This document shows positions 1 to 10,457 of a stretch of 40,962 bases of DNA, in pieces. Source of the stretch: Anoxybacillus ayderensis (GTDB taxonomy: Bacteria; Bacillota; Bacilli; Bacillales; Anoxybacillaceae); contig NZ_JXTG01000020.1 in NCBI RefSeq assembly GCF_000833605.1, positions 1-40,962 of the forward strand. The letters are read 5' to 3'. The notes under the pieces are model-generated. The model was given only the letters and a program-made list of their open reading frames with translations, made no database searches and had not been told where the DNA came from. Within the stretch, counting starts at the first letter, position 1, and the number at the start of each line of letters is the position of its first letter. A program made the position numbers and the translations under genes.

Positions 1-1
1 A

Positions 2-328
2 GTGTTTATTAACATATTAAAAAATGCGATTGAAGTGATGCCAAACGGCGGCACGATTACCGTTTCTGTTTCAAATATTGAAGAAGGCATACGCATCGCC
101 ATCCGCGATGAAGGAAGCGGCATTCCGAAAGAGAAAATAAAAAAATTAGGGGAGCCGTTTTATACGACGAAAGAGCGTGGAACGGGGCTCGGCTTAATGG
201 TCAGCTATAAAATTATTGAAGAACATGACGGGCGCATTGATGTCGAGAGCGAAGTAGGCGTTGGCACGACGTTTTATATTACCTTGCCAATTACTAATGA
301 CATGCAGGAAAGAGATATAGTACAATAG
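2..328 (+). CDS. Sensor histidine kinase, C-terminal part (cut by window start)
   Basis: Only the ATP-binding (HATPase_c) end of a histidine kinase is present; the true start lies before the window. Visible are the N box ([12 protein letters not shown]), the G1 box (DEGSGIP), an F-box-like GEPFYTTK and the G2 box ([13 protein letters not shown]). The spacing is typical of the orphan sporulation-type kinases of Bacillus that phosphorylate Spo0F. In B. subtilis, as I recall, kinE lies just before mtnA/mtnK, so a kinE-like gene is the best guess by position. The sensor domain is missing, so the input signal and exact orthology cannot be judged. The next gene follows after about 35 bases on the same strand. 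Confidence 0.85.
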   Translation: MFINILKNAIEVMPNGGTITVSVSNIEEGIRIAIRDEGSGIPKEKIKKLGEPFYTTKERGTGLGLMVSYKIIEEHDGRIDVESEVGVGTTFYITLPITNDMQERDIVQ

Positions 329-363
329 ACTTATATGTCAAGACAGCTGAAGAGGTGAATCGC

Positions 364-2100
364 ATGTTATTTAAGCGCCTTCGTCCGTCATTCAACGAAT
401 TGCTTGAAAAAGGGACAGACTATTCGTTTCAAGGACGATTTATCGACACGTTATCATATAACCATTTTACGACGGAAGATTTCGCAAAGTTAAAACAAAT
501 TGATGAACTCATTGCACCGTACAAACAAGAGATGGTTCGTCTTTTTTATGAGGGGCTGAAACAAGTGCAGCCAGAAGCGGCAAATGCGGTGACTGAAGCG
601 CGCATCGAAGCGTATATAAACGCCTTTTTTACGATGGAACGCAACCGCGCGTACGTCGATGAATCGCTTCGCTTTTTCCATTTGTTGCGCAAACAAAAAG
701 TGAATGTCGGAAAATTGATCGTTGCCTTTAATCATTTGAATTTCTTTATTTTAACAACGTTGCTGTCGAAAACGGCGCTGGCGCCGAAACGTTGTTTAAC
801 ATTGATGGAAACGTTGCAGCGGGCGATTAATATTGAGCAACAACTGCTCGTTGAAGTGTACACGGAAACGATGATGGAACAAATCGCAAGCGGAACAGAA
901 ATGTTGATGGAACAAAATGCGGAAATTATGTTTATTAAAGATTTACTGCAAGCGCTCGACCGACAAAATAGCGATGTACAAATGGTGACGGCGGCGACGG
1001 AAGAAATGACGACGGCCGTTTCGGAAGTGGCGCACGCGGCGACCGTCATCGCCGAAAAAACGACGACATCCGTTGAACAAGCGGAAAAAGGGCAACAAAT
1101 GATGACGGAAGCGTTTGAAGAAATTATGGAAACGTCCGAACAGTTTACGAACATGGTTGATCGTTTTGAACATTTACAACAACATTTAAGCGCGATTGAA
1201 AAAGTGATGCAACTTGTCAACGGCATTGCGGATCAAACGAATTTACTCGCGTTAAACGCTTCGATTGAAGCGGCACGTGCGGGGGAATACGGAAAAGGAT
1301 TTTCCGTCGTTGCGGAAGAAATTCGGAAGCTTGCCGATCATACAGTGCAATCGCTCGGCGAAGTGCAACGAAACGTCGGAGAGTTGCGGACGATTTCATC
1401 GGAAGTATCATCCGCGATTTACTCAACATCATCGACGATTCGTCAAGCGGTCCGTCAAGCGCAAGAAGCGATGCCTTTATTAAACGAAATTGTATCGGCG
1501 ATGGGCGACATTCAAGATAGTACAAATACGAATGCTGCGGTTGCCGAACAGCAAGCGGCGGCTGTCGATGAAATCGCAAACCACATGGCATCGATTGCAA
1601 AATTAACAGATGACATTCGCGAGCTTGGTGAAAAAACAGGAAAGACGGTTCATGCGTTAAGCAAAGCGATCGACCGTTTCCGCTTAAATTTAGTTAACGA
1701 AAACAATATTAAACTATCTGCGAAAGCGTTATTGCATTTGGCGAAAACGGATCACTTATTATGGAAATGGCGCATTTACAATATGATTGTCGGCTACGAG
1801 AACATTCGTCCGGAAGATGTCGCTTCTCACCATCAATGCCGATTAGGAAAATGGTACTTTGATGAACAAACGAAAAAACAACTGAAAGGCACGCCAGCGT
1901 ATGAAAAGCTTGATGCCCCTCATGAACGTGTGCACGTCGCGGCGAAAAAAGCAGCGGAAGCGTACGCAAAAGGCGATATAAAAGGTGCCGAAGCGCAACT
2001 GCAAGAACTCGAACAAGCATCGACCGAAGTCATTCGTCTTATTGATGAACTAATGGAAAAAGTAGAAAAAGAACGGACGTTTGAAACCCACCTTGCGTAA
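364..2100 (+). CDS. Soluble methyl-accepting chemotaxis protein, globin-like N-terminus and CZB zinc domain
   Basis: A 578-residue cytoplasmic chemoreceptor with no membrane segment or signal peptide. Residues ~1-170 look helical and resemble the protoglobin sensor of HemAT-type receptors (for instance the [11 protein letters not shown] stretch). Then comes the MCP signalling domain with its conserved hairpin tip ([22 protein letters not shown], split here as [13 protein letters not shown] and SIEAARAGE). The last ~110 residues form a CZB chemoreceptor zinc-binding domain: [18 protein letters not shown] and PHERVH supply the His/Cys/His/His ligand set. I chose ATG 364 because AGAGGTG is 6-7 bases upstream; GTG 355 in the same frame overlaps that site. 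Zinc binding by CZB is family knowledge. Haem binding is doubtful because I cannot place the proximal histidine. Confidence 0.85.
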   Translation: MLFKRLRPSFNELLEKGTDYSFQGRFIDTLSYNHFTTEDFAKLKQIDELIAPYKQEMVRLFYEGLKQVQPEAANAVTEARIEAYINAFFTMERNRAYVDESLRFFHLLRKQKVNVGKLIVAFNHLNFFILTTLLSKTALAPKRCLTLMETLQRAINIEQQLLVEVYTETMMEQIASGTEMLMEQNAEIMFIKDLLQALDRQNSDVQMVTAATEEMTTAVSEVAHAATVIAEKTTTSVEQAEKGQQMMTEAFEEIMETSEQFTNMVDRFEHLQQHLSAIEKVMQLVNGIADQTNLLALNASIEAARAGEYGKGFSVVAEEIRKLADHTVQSLGEVQRNVGELRTISSEVSSAIYSTSSTIRQAVRQAQEAMPLLNEIVSAMGDIQDSTNTNAAVAEQQAAAVDEIANHMASIAKLTDDIRELGEKTGKTVHALSKAIDRFRLNLVNENNIKLSAKALLHLAKTDHLLWKWRIYNMIVGYENIRPEDVASHHQCRLGKWYFDEQTKKQLKGTPAYEKLDAPHERVHVAAKKAAEAYAKGDIKGAEAQLQELEQASTEVIRLIDELMEKVEKERTFETHLA

Positions 2101-2116
2101 GGTGGGTTACTTTTTT
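2085..2116. terminator. Terminator between convergent MCP and ABC permease genes
   Basis: A perfect 10-bp stem (AACCCACCTT / AAGGTGGGTT, 2085-2094 with 2099-2108) with a GCGT loop, followed on the plus strand by ACTTTTTTAC. The arms overlap the ends of both convergent genes. It clearly ends the plus-strand transcript; the minus-strand tail is weaker. Confidence 0.8.
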
Positions 2117-3066
2117 ACAATGTGGGACAACGCAAGTGCGAAAATTAAAATCATTCCTTTTATTATATCTTGGGCGTAGTACGGCACGTTCATCATCGTC
2201 AGCCCGTTTAACAACACCCCGATTAAAATTGAACCAAGCAGCGTACCGATGACGTTCGGTTTACCTGCGCCAAAGACGGAAAAGCCGATAAAGGCAGCAG
2301 CGACGCCATCCATTAATAACGATGCCCCTGCCGATACTTGTCCGGTGCCGATGCGCGAAGCAAGAACAATGCCGGCTAAAGCAGCGAACAGTCCGCTAAT
2401 CATATACGCAATCGTGCGGTAACGATCGACGGGAATGCCGGTGAGCCTTGCTGCTTCGCGATTTTCGCCCGTCATATAAAACAAGCGACCGAATTTCGTA
2501 TACGTTAAAAAAAGATGAGCACAAACGACGACAAAAAGCATAAGCAACACAGAAAATGGAATGCTAAACAGCTCTCCTTGTCCGATAAATAAAAACGATG
2601 GAATAAATTTTCCCGGCGCCGTTCCTCCTTCTGGGAGCGGCATGTCGTTGTAAATCGAAAATCCTTTCGTATACGTCAATTGTACGCCGTTAATGATATA
2701 CATGACCGCTAACGTCGCCAATAAATCGGGCAAGCGAAGGCGAATGATGAGAAAGGCGTTCAGCAATCCAACGAGCACGCCGAGAAGAAGTGGAACGATG
2801 AGAGCGACGAAAAGCTCTTGGCGATGTAAAACGAGCGCGGAGGCGCTTGCGATAGTCGCTAAACTGACGGTTGAGCCGACCGATAAATCAAATCCATCGA
2901 CAATTAATGAAAACGTAATGCCGATCGCAACGAGCGTGACGATCGAAATCGAACGTAAAATGTCGCTAAAGTTCGCATACGTAAAAAACGAATCGAGCGT
3001 GATGCTGAAAAAACTAATGACGACAACGATGGCGATGATCGTTCCGTATTTGTATAAAAACTTCAT
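2107..3066 (-). CDS. ABC sugar-type importer permease, probable methylthioribose uptake
   Basis: A 319-residue membrane protein of the RbsC-like branched permease family (BPD_transp_2). It has about eight to ten hydrophobic segments and the characteristic GITFSLIVDGFDLSVGS and GVAAAFIGFSVFGAGKPNVIG blocks. Its ATG overlaps the TGA of the ATPase gene (ATGA) and has GGAGGTGA 8 bases upstream. It is the last gene of the run mtnK-mtnA-binding protein-ATPase-permease. The family transports ribose, autoinducer-2, nucleosides and similar compounds. Location with the methylthioribose kinase makes methylthioribose the best inferred substrate, but sequence does not prove it. Confidence 0.85.
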   Translation of the reverse strand: MKFLYKYGTIIAIVVVISFFSITLDSFFTYANFSDILRSISIVTLVAIGITFSLIVDGFDLSVGSTVSLATIASASALVLHRQELFVALIVPLLLGVLVGLLNAFLIIRLRLPDLLATLAVMYIINGVQLTYTKGFSIYNDMPLPEGGTAPGKFIPSFLFIGQGELFSIPFSVLLMLFVVVCAHLFLTYTKFGRLFYMTGENREAARLTGIPVDRYRTIAYMISGLFAALAGIVLASRIGTGQVSAGASLLMDGVAAAFIGFSVFGAGKPNVIGTLLGSILIGVLLNGLTMMNVPYYAQDIIKGMILIFALALSHIVKK

Positions 3067-4556
3067 CTCATGTCACCTCCTGTTGTATCATGGACGAGCT
3101 GTTCGTATGTCGCCTCTTGGGCGTCTATTTTTTTGATGAAACGACCGTCGACCATGACGTAAATCGTATGTGCAATGCGAAGCAACTCTTGAAACTCGCT
3201 CGTGAAATAAATGATCGCTTTTCCTTCTTCAGCAAGCGAGCGAATGATCGAAAATACTTCTTCTTTCGCGTGCACGTCAATGCCTTTTGTCGGCTCGTCA
3301 AAAAGAAATACGTCGCTATTCGTTTGTAGCCATTTGCCGATGACGACTTTTTGTTGATTGCCGCCGCTTAAGTTTTTCGCCAAGGCGGTCGGCGAGGATG
3401 GACGAATATGTAACGATGAAATGAGCGATGTCGCGATCGTGCGCTCGCGTCGTTTGTTTATCCATTGCCATTTCGAAATGTTCGACAATAGGCGCACCGT
3501 CAAATTTTTTTCTACTGTTTCGTTCATAAATAATCCTTGTTTTCGGCGCTCTTCTGGGATGAGGCAAACGCCTGCTTCGATCGCATCTTTTGGCGATGTC
3601 CACGTTTGTTTTTTCCCGCGCACGATGCGTTCCCCTGTCGTGTTCACATGGGCGATGATGCTTTCTGCTAATTCCGTTTTTCCTGCGCCGACGATGCCGG
3701 CAATGCCGACAATTTCCCCGCGTCGTACAGCAAGGTCTACCGTCGTTTTCGTTTTTGGAATGTATAGTTGTTTCACTTCAAATATCGTTTCTTCACTTTT
3801 TTCCCGCGCAAAAGTGTTGCGCGTCTCCGGTTGCCGCCCGACCATATGGCGCACGATCTCCTCCGTCGGAAGCGACACATCACCTTCATATACAACTGTG
3901 CCGTCGCGCAAAATCGTCATCCGATCGCAAATGCGTTTTACTTCGTGCAATTTATGCGAAATGTAAATAAACGACACGCCTTGTGCTTTTAATTGTTCGA
4001 TCATCGCAAATAGCCGTTTCGTTTCTTCTTCGCTTAACGAGGCGGTCGGCTCGTCTAAAATAATGTAGCGAGCGGAAGAAGAGAGGACGCGAGCGAGTAA
4101 AATAAGCTGTTTTTCATGGAGCGAGCACGTTTGAACGAGCGCATCAGGCGACACATGCGCCAAACCGACGCGCTCAAGAAGTTGTAACACAAACGCCCGC
4201 TTGTTCATTTTTGAAAACAACATGTTCGGTTGTTCAACAATTTGTTCAGCGAGCACATTTTCATATACGGATAGGGCAGGGAATAACGCTGCATCCACTT
4301 CTTGCACGACATGTCCGATGCCCGCTCGCTTCGCATCTCTTGGGGAAGAAAACGTATACGACCGTCCATCGATGTCAATCGCTCCGCTCGTTGCTTGCAG
4401 GTGACCAGCTAAAATGTTCATTAACGTGCTTTTTCCTGCGCCGTTCATACCTAAAAGGGCGTGAACTTCGCCCGGTTGGACATGGAAGTTCACGCCGTTT
4501 AATACGGTGACATCGCCAAACGAATGGACGATTTGTTTCATGGAAAGCCCGCTCAT
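3063..4556 (-). CDS. ABC importer ATPase with two nucleotide-binding domains, RbsA-like
   Basis: A 497-residue fused ATPase of the sugar-import type. The first domain has Walker A GMNGAGKS and Walker B YIILDEPT, but its signature is degenerate (CSLHEKQ where LSGGQ is expected). The second has IVGAGKTE, a good signature LSGGNQQK and FLFDEPTKGID. One weakened domain is common in RbsA-like proteins. The start at 4556 (MSGLSMK) forms an ATGA overlap with the binding-protein stop and has AGGTG 8 bases upstream; the 12 in-frame codons before it lie inside the neighbouring gene and were dropped. It should energise the permease at 2107-3066 for uptake of the ligand bound by the lipoprotein at 4553-5665. 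Confidence 0.9.
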   Translation of the reverse strand: MSGLSMKQIVHSFGDVTVLNGVNFHVQPGEVHALLGMNGAGKSTLMNILAGHLQATSGAIDIDGRSYTFSSPRDAKRAGIGHVVQEVDAALFPALSVYENVLAEQIVEQPNMLFSKMNKRAFVLQLLERVGLAHVSPDALVQTCSLHEKQLILLARVLSSSARYIILDEPTASLSEEETKRLFAMIEQLKAQGVSFIYISHKLHEVKRICDRMTILRDGTVVYEGDVSLPTEEIVRHMVGRQPETRNTFAREKSEETIFEVKQLYIPKTKTTVDLAVRRGEIVGIAGIVGAGKTELAESIIAHVNTTGERIVRGKKQTWTSPKDAIEAGVCLIPEERRKQGLFMNETVEKNLTVRLLSNISKWQWINKRRERTIATSLISSLHIRPSSPTALAKNLSGGNQQKVVIGKWLQTNSDVFLFDEPTKGIDVHAKEEVFSIIRSLAEEGKAIIYFTSEFQELLRIAHTIYVMVDGRFIKKIDAQEATYEQLVHDTTGGDMR

Positions 4557-5665
4557 TGTTTTTTCACCTGTTGTTCGAGCGTTTTCATCCATGGAGAGAC
4601 AGCGACATTTGATTGTCCCCAGCCCGAAATGTAGTTGTGCAGTTCGCCCATCGACACTTGTTGATCTGGTAAGTCAGAACGTTTCACTAAATGCGGTTCA
4701 AGTGAGTAAATGTTTGGCGTTTTTTCCCCTGCAATTTTTTGATACGCAAAGCGCACTTGCACGCGTCCGACTTCCGCTGGATCGGTTGCTGTCGTTGCGA
4801 CCCATGGGCTATTCGGTTGTTGAATCATTTGTAAATCTTCATCGCTTAAGTCGATGCCGTACACTTTAATTTCTGTTCGACCTGCTTGTTGAATGGCGCG
4901 CGTTGCTCCTTTGGCAAACTCATCCCACGTCGCAAACACCGCATCAATATCGCCTTTGTTCGGATATTTTTTCAAAATTGCTTCCATTTGCGTTTGTGTA
5001 TCTAAAGCGGTGTTTGCGCTCGCTGTGCCGAATTTGGCGACTTCTTTTATGTTCGGATATCGTTTTTGAAACGCTTCGTAAATGACGTGGCGCCGTTCCA
5101 TCGGCGTAAAGCCGCCGACCCAAATCGTGACGATTTCGCCTTCACCATTTAAATCTTCCGCTAACGTTTTTAACGTTTTCCATGCTAAGCTGTAATCGTC
5201 TTGGTCAATGACAGTGACACCCGGAATGTTTAAATCGTTATCGAATGCGACGACGTGAATGCCTTTTGCTAGCGCTTTTTCCACAGGGGCTTTTAACGCA
5301 TCCGCCCGTCCATGATCTAATAAAATCGCATCGACGTTTTGGTTAATCGCCGTTTCGACGTACGATGCCATTTTCGTTAAATCGTTATCCGCGTTATAAA
5401 TTTGCACGTCGCCGCCAAATTTTGCGACTTGTTCTTTCACACCTGCGATATACTGCGATGAAAAGGTGCCGATCGACATTTGCATAATAGCGGCAATTTT
5501 AATCGGTTTGTTTAGTGCGGCTGGAATGTCCGCTCCTGTTGTTTCATTCGTTTGTTTCGTTTCTTCTTTCGGTTGTTGTGCCGGTTTAGAAACGGCATCT
5601 TGTTCGTTCGTGCATCCGGCTAATAGCACCAAAAGAAGCACGAAGGCAAGCCATACATTTCTCAT
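4553..5665 (-). CDS. Lipoprotein substrate-binding protein of the ABC importer
   Basis: A 370-residue periplasmic-binding-protein-like lipoprotein (RbsB/Peripla_BP_4 type). The N-terminus is a lipoprotein signal ending in LLLAGC, followed by a Lys/Gln/Thr/Asn-rich linker (to ~residue 48) and the ligand-binding fold starting [12 protein letters not shown]. Blocks such as [17 protein letters not shown] and [16 protein letters not shown] are typical of sugar-binding members. Its ATG overlaps the mtnA stop (ATGA), so it is translationally coupled to mtnA. Since the two genes upstream act on methylthioribose and its phosphate, methylthioribose is the most economical ligand. Another pentose or ribose-derived thio-sugar remains possible. 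Confidence 0.87.
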   Translation of the reverse strand: MRNVWLAFVLLLVLLAGCTNEQDAVSKPAQQPKEETKQTNETTGADIPAALNKPIKIAAIMQMSIGTFSSQYIAGVKEQVAKFGGDVQIYNADNDLTKMASYVETAINQNVDAILLDHGRADALKAPVEKALAKGIHVVAFDNDLNIPGVTVIDQDDYSLAWKTLKTLAEDLNGEGEIVTIWVGGFTPMERRHVIYEAFQKRYPNIKEVAKFGTASANTALDTQTQMEAILKKYPNKGDIDAVFATWDEFAKGATRAIQQAGRTEIKVYGIDLSDEDLQMIQQPNSPWVATTATDPAEVGRVQVRFAYQKIAGEKTPNIYSLEPHLVKRSDLPDQQVSMGELHNYISGWGQSNVAVSPWMKTLEQQVKKQ

Positions 5666-6696
5666 GCGAAAACCTCCTCAAATAATGTCGGTAGTTTTGT
5701 TTCGTAATCGCCAAAAATGATGCCTTTTTCGGTAATAATGCCGGTAATGAGTTCATGCGGTGTGACGTCAAAGGCAGGATTGTAGACGTTCACATCCGGT
5801 GCGATGCGCACGCCGCCGATATGCGTCACTTCTTCTTTGGCGCGTTCTTCAATCGGAATGTCGTCGCCTGTTTTCGTCTGTAAGTCGATCGTTGAGAGCG
5901 GGGCGGCGACGTAAAATGGGATGTTGAACGCTTTTGCTAAAATGGCTAGACCGAACGTGCCGATTTTGTTTGCTGTGTCGCCGTTTGCGGCGATGCGATC
6001 CGCGCCGACGATGACAGCGGAAATGCGTTTTGCTTTCATCGTTTGCGCGGCCATGTTGTCGGTAATGAGCGTCACATCGACTCCGGCTTGCGAAAGCTCC
6101 CAAGAGGTGAGCCGTGCCCCTTGCAAGACAGGTCGCGTTTCACACGCATACGCGTGAAGCGTCATTCCTTTTTCTTTCGCTAAATGAAACGGAGCAAGCG
6201 CCGTTCCGTAGCGCGCCGTCGCAATCGCCCCGGCATTGCAAATCGTCATGATGCGATCGCCGTCTTGAAAAAGGGAAAGGGCATGTTCGCCGATGCGGCG
6301 GCATACGTCTTCATCTTCTACTTGAATGCAAATCGCTTCATGAATGAGCGTCGTTTTCGCTTCGTTGACGGATTTTGCATGCGCGACGCTTTTCATAAGC
6401 CGATCAAGCGCCCAAAATAAGTTGACAGCGGTCGGACGCGAGCTAGCTAAATAGTCGCGGTCGCGCTTTAACTCGGCGTGAAACTGCGCTAAGTCGTCCG
6501 TCTCATACGATTTTGCCGCAAGCGCTAAGCCGTAAGCGGCAGTCATGCCGATTGCCGGCGCCCCGCGCACTTTTAACGTCACGATCGCATCCCATACGTC
6601 TTTTATGTTTTTTAATTCTAAATATTCCGTCTTATGAGGCAACGCTTGTTGGTTTAAAATTGTGATATGTGTATCGTGCCATTGTACAGATTTCAT
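5662..6696 (-). CDS. mtnA: S-methyl-5-thioribose-1-phosphate isomerase
   Basis: A 344-residue enzyme of the eIF2B-alpha-like isomerase family that converts methylthioribose-1-phosphate to methylthioribulose-1-phosphate in methionine salvage. Diagnostic blocks are [16 protein letters not shown] near residue 45, the catalytic-cysteine block [15 protein letters not shown] near residue 155, and the catalytic-aspartate block [20 protein letters not shown] near residue 235. The length fits the family (~350). It starts 10 bases after the mtnK stop, with AGGAGGAAGAC just upstream, so it belongs to the mtnK transcript and SAM-riboswitch control. The binding-protein gene overlaps its stop codon. Confidence 0.97.
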   Translation of the reverse strand: MKSVQWHDTHITILNQQALPHKTEYLELKNIKDVWDAIVTLKVRGAPAIGMTAAYGLALAAKSYETDDLAQFHAELKRDRDYLASSRPTAVNLFWALDRLMKSVAHAKSVNEAKTTLIHEAICIQVEDEDVCRRIGEHALSLFQDGDRIMTICNAGAIATARYGTALAPFHLAKEKGMTLHAYACETRPVLQGARLTSWELSQAGVDVTLITDNMAAQTMKAKRISAVIVGADRIAANGDTANKIGTFGLAILAKAFNIPFYVAAPLSTIDLQTKTGDDIPIEERAKEEVTHIGGVRIAPDVNVYNPAFDVTPHELITGIITEKGIIFGDYETKLPTLFEEVFA

Positions 6697-6706
6697 TGTC
6701 TTCCTC

Positions 6707-8048
<1,342 letters not shown>

Positions 8049-8109
8049 TGTTTATCGTTATTTGAATGTTTTTAACAGTGAAAAAGTTTCGTGAATTCGC
8101 TTGATTCGA

Positions 8110-8139
8110 ATCATACATCGCTTCATGCTCGTTTGTCAA
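8110..8139 (-). promoter_or_regulatory. Sigma-A promoter of the mtnK operon
   Basis: On the minus strand TTGACA (8139-8134) and TATGAT (8115-8110) are 18 bases apart, giving a predicted start near 8103, about 55 bases ahead of the aptamer. The TGA stop codon of mtnU lies inside the -35 hexamer, so the intergenic space is fully used. Confidence 0.82.
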
Positions 8140-8930
8140 TCCTTTTTTTCAAAAATTTTATACACGTCTGGGCGACGATCAGCAAAAATCGGGATGCGCC
8201 CGCGCACATGTTGCACTTCGTTGATGTCAATATTCGCCGCAATGACCGCTTCTTGTTCGTCCCCTTCAGCAAGAACATTTCCCCACGGATCGATGATCAT
8301 CGAATGGCCAGCAAATGTGTTGTTCGGATCTTTTCCTGCGCGGTTGCAAGCGACGACGTAACATTGGTTTTCAATCGCTCTCGCCATTAACAACGTGCGC
8401 CAATGATGAAGGCGAGCGAGCGGCCACTCCGCGACGACAAATAGCACTTCGGCACCGTGTAATGTATGAGCGCGAATCCATTCTGGAAAACGAATGTCAT
8501 AACAAATGACGCCTGCGCACGTCGTGTGAGCAAGCTCGAATACACCTAACGTTTCGCCAGCTTGCAAATACGTATGTTCATCCATCAATTTGAACAAATG
8601 AAGTTTACTATATTCGCTGACGACATGACCATGTCGGTCGACGACATACATCGTATTCGTCATTTGTTTGTCCGTTTTTTTCGCTACCGATCCGCCGACA
8701 ATATGCACATCGTACGTGCGCGCAAGCGAGGAAAGAAACGTTTTTGTATCTTCGCCGTTTTCGTCGGCGATGTCCGTTAATCTCGTTAAATCGTAGCCTG
8801 TCGTCCATAGTTCTGGCAAAACGACGACGTCGACGTCACGCGCCATTTGTTCCATGTAGCGCACGATCGTTTGTTTGTTTTTTTCAGGCGCTCCAAACGC
8901 AATGTCCATTTGTATGCAAGCGATATTCAT
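8136..8930 (-). CDS. mtnU: Nitrilase-family amidase of the methionine salvage region
   Basis: A 264-residue carbon-nitrogen hydrolase with the catalytic triad visible as Glu in VVVLPELWTTGYD, Lys in YSKLHLFKLMDE and Cys in GVICYDIRFPEW. Its place between mtnK/A and mtnE matches mtnU (ykrU) of B. subtilis. A likely role is hydrolysis of an omega-amide formed when glutamine is the amino donor for the MtnE step; this is inferred from the omega-amidase branch of the family. The chosen start is ATG 8930 with GAGGTGA 5-6 bases upstream. GTG 8939 is in frame but overlaps that site. Confidence 0.9.
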   Translation of the reverse strand: MNIACIQMDIAFGAPEKNKQTIVRYMEQMARDVDVVVLPELWTTGYDLTRLTDIADENGEDTKTFLSSLARTYDVHIVGGSVAKKTDKQMTNTMYVVDRHGHVVSEYSKLHLFKLMDEHTYLQAGETLGVFELAHTTCAGVICYDIRFPEWIRAHTLHGAEVLFVVAEWPLARLHHWRTLLMARAIENQCYVVACNRAGKDPNNTFAGHSMIIDPWGNVLAEGDEQEAVIAANIDINEVQHVRGRIPIFADRRPDVYKIFEKKD

Positions 8931-8953
8931 TTCATTCACCTCGAAAAATTTTC

Positions 8954-8982
8954 TTTACATTTTGATTTTTACGATATATGAT
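8954..8982 (+). promoter_or_regulatory. Promoter of mtnE
   Basis: TTTACA (8954-8959) and TATGAT (8977-8982) are 17 bases apart, with predicted transcription start near 8989 and a short leader to the ATG at 9028. No riboswitch fits in the leader, so mtnE seems to be made independently of the two SAM riboswitches nearby. Confidence 0.75.
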
Positions 8983-9027
8983 ACATGACTAGAATTTCAA
9001 CCTTTTTGTGAAGTAGGTGTGCGAAAA

Positions 9028-10200
9028 ATGAAAACATTTCCGCAAGCGAACTTGTTGCAACAACTACCGAAGCAATTTTTTGCTTCGCTCGTTCAAAAAG
9101 TGAATGCGGTCATTACTGAAGGGCATGACGTCATTAATCTTGGGCAAGGAAATCCGGATCAGCCGACCCCTGCTCATATTGTAAACGCAATGCAACAGGC
9201 GGTAGCAAAGCCAGCGTACCATAAATATTCACCGTTTCGCGGGTATTCGTTTTTGAAAGAAGCGGTAGCGACGTTTTACAAACGGGAGTATGGGGTAACG
9301 ATTGACCCTGAAAAAGAAGTCGCCATTTTATTTGGTGGCAAAGCTGGGCTCGTTGAAATGCCGCTTTGTTTATTAAACCCCGGCGATGTCGTGCTCGTTC
9401 CCGACCCCGGTTATCCGGACTATTGGTCGGGCGTTGTGCTCGCGCGGGCGCGCATGGAAATGATGCCGCTGCGGGCGGAAAACGACTTTTTGCCCGATTA
9501 TGAGGAACTACACGAAGACGTCGTTCGCCAAGCAAAACTCATGTTTTTAAACTATCCGAACAACCCGACAGGCGCGACAGCAACGGAATCGTTTTTTAAA
9601 AAAACCGTTTCGTTTGCTGAAACATACGGCATTGCCGTCGTACACGATTTTGCGTACGGGGCGATCGGGTTTGATGGGAAAAAGCCAATCAGCTTTTTAC
9701 AAGTCGAAGGGGCGAAAGATGTCGGCATTGAAATTTATACGTTTTCGAAAACGTACAATATGGCAGGATGGCGCATCGGCTTTGCGGTCGGCAACGAAAG
9801 CATGATTGAAGCGATCAACGTTTTGCAAGATCATTTATATGTGAGCATGTTCGGCGCCATTCAAGAAGCGGCAGCGGTCGCGCTTTTACAGTCGCAACAA
9901 TGCGTCGAGGAGCTTGTCGCCACGTATGAAGCAAGACGGAATACGTTTATTCGCGCGTTAAACGACATCGGCTGGAACGTCCAAGCGCCAGCAGGCTCGT
10001 TTTTTGCGTGGCTTCCTGTGCCAAAAGGATATACGTCTGAGACGTTTGCCAATCTTTTGCTTGAACAAGCACATGTCGCTGTTGCTCCAGGCATCGGCTT
10101 TGGTGAGCATGGGGAAGGATATGTGCGCACAGGGCTACTCACAAGCGAAGAACGGCTGAAAGAAGCGGCGGAACGAATCGGGCGGTTGCAACTTTTTTAA
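9028..10200 (+). CDS. mtnE: Aminotransferase, 2-keto-4-methylthiobutyrate to methionine
   Basis: A 390-residue fold-type I, PLP-dependent aminotransferase that catalyses the last salvage step, transfer of an amino group to 2-keto-4-methylthiobutyrate. Visible are the substrate-side block NLGQGNPDQPTP, the FLNYPNNPTGA motif, the VVHDFAYGAI block with the PLP-contacting Asp and Tyr, the Schiff-base lysine in YTFSKTYNMAGWRIG, and the C-terminal arginine of GYVRTGLL. ATG 9028 was chosen because AGTAGGTG lies 8 bases upstream; the in-frame GTG 9019 is too close to it. It sits between mtnU (opposite strand) and the mtnWXBD leader, the same order I recall for B. subtilis ykrV. Confidence 0.93.
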   Translation: MKTFPQANLLQQLPKQFFASLVQKVNAVITEGHDVINLGQGNPDQPTPAHIVNAMQQAVAKPAYHKYSPFRGYSFLKEAVATFYKREYGVTIDPEKEVAILFGGKAGLVEMPLCLLNPGDVVLVPDPGYPDYWSGVVLARARMEMMPLRAENDFLPDYEELHEDVVRQAKLMFLNYPNNPTGATATESFFKKTVSFAETYGIAVVHDFAYGAIGFDGKKPISFLQVEGAKDVGIEIYTFSKTYNMAGWRIGFAVGNESMIEAINVLQDHLYVSMFGAIQEAAAVALLQSQQCVEELVATYEARRNTFIRALNDIGWNVQAPAGSFFAWLPVPKGYTSETFANLLLEQAHVAVAPGIGFGEHGEGYVRTGLLTSEERLKEAAERIGRLQLF

Positions 10201-10208
10201 AAAAATGA

Positions 10209-10237
10209 TTGACAAAATGAGAGACTGCTGTCATAAT
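10209..10237 (+). promoter_or_regulatory. Promoter of the mtnWXBD operon
   Basis: TTGACA (10209-10214) and CATAAT (10232-10237) are 17 bases apart, just after the mtnE stop codon. The predicted start near 10244 leaves about 45 bases before the SAM aptamer. Confidence 0.8.
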
Positions 10238-10290
10238 TCAAATTAAATTTGTGAAAAACGAACCATTTGAAAAATTTCATACATTGCGAA

Positions 10291-10398
10291 TTCTTATCAA
10301 GAGTAGGCGGAGGGACGAGCCCGATGAAGCCCGGCAACCGACTTAACGAACGTTAAGCACGGTGCTAATTCTCGCAGCAGTAGGCTGAGAGATAAGAA
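10291..10398 (+). promoter_or_regulatory. SAM-I (S-box) riboswitch controlling mtnWXBD
   Basis: The P1 arms TTCTTATC (10291-10298) and GATAAGAA (10391-10398) enclose AGAGTAGGCGGAGGGAC, GATGAAGCCCGGCAACC, GCACGGTGCTAATTC and GGCTGAGAG, the S-box core. The P3 arm differs from the mtnK copy (here it contains CTTAACGAACGTTAAG), so the two elements are separate copies rather than a recent duplication of the whole leader. Confidence 0.97.
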
Positions 10399-10413
10399 GA
10401 GACGAACAATTAG

Positions 10414-10438
10414 CCTCTTCTTATGAAGAGGTTTTTTA
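10414..10438 (+). terminator. Riboswitch terminator upstream of mtnW
   Basis: The stem CCTCTTC / GAAGAGG (10414-10420 with 10425-10431, loop TTAT) is followed by six T residues, between the SAM-I aptamer and the mtnW ribosome binding site (AAGGAGTGG). Confidence 0.92.
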
Positions 10439-10457
10439 TTTGTAAAGGAGTGGTACG

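Noticed and set aside
732-1600. Long minus-strand frames inside the first chemoreceptor gene
   Set aside because: Cys/Ser/Ile-rich and Phe/Arg-rich translations typical of complements of MCP coding sequence; no ribosome sites.
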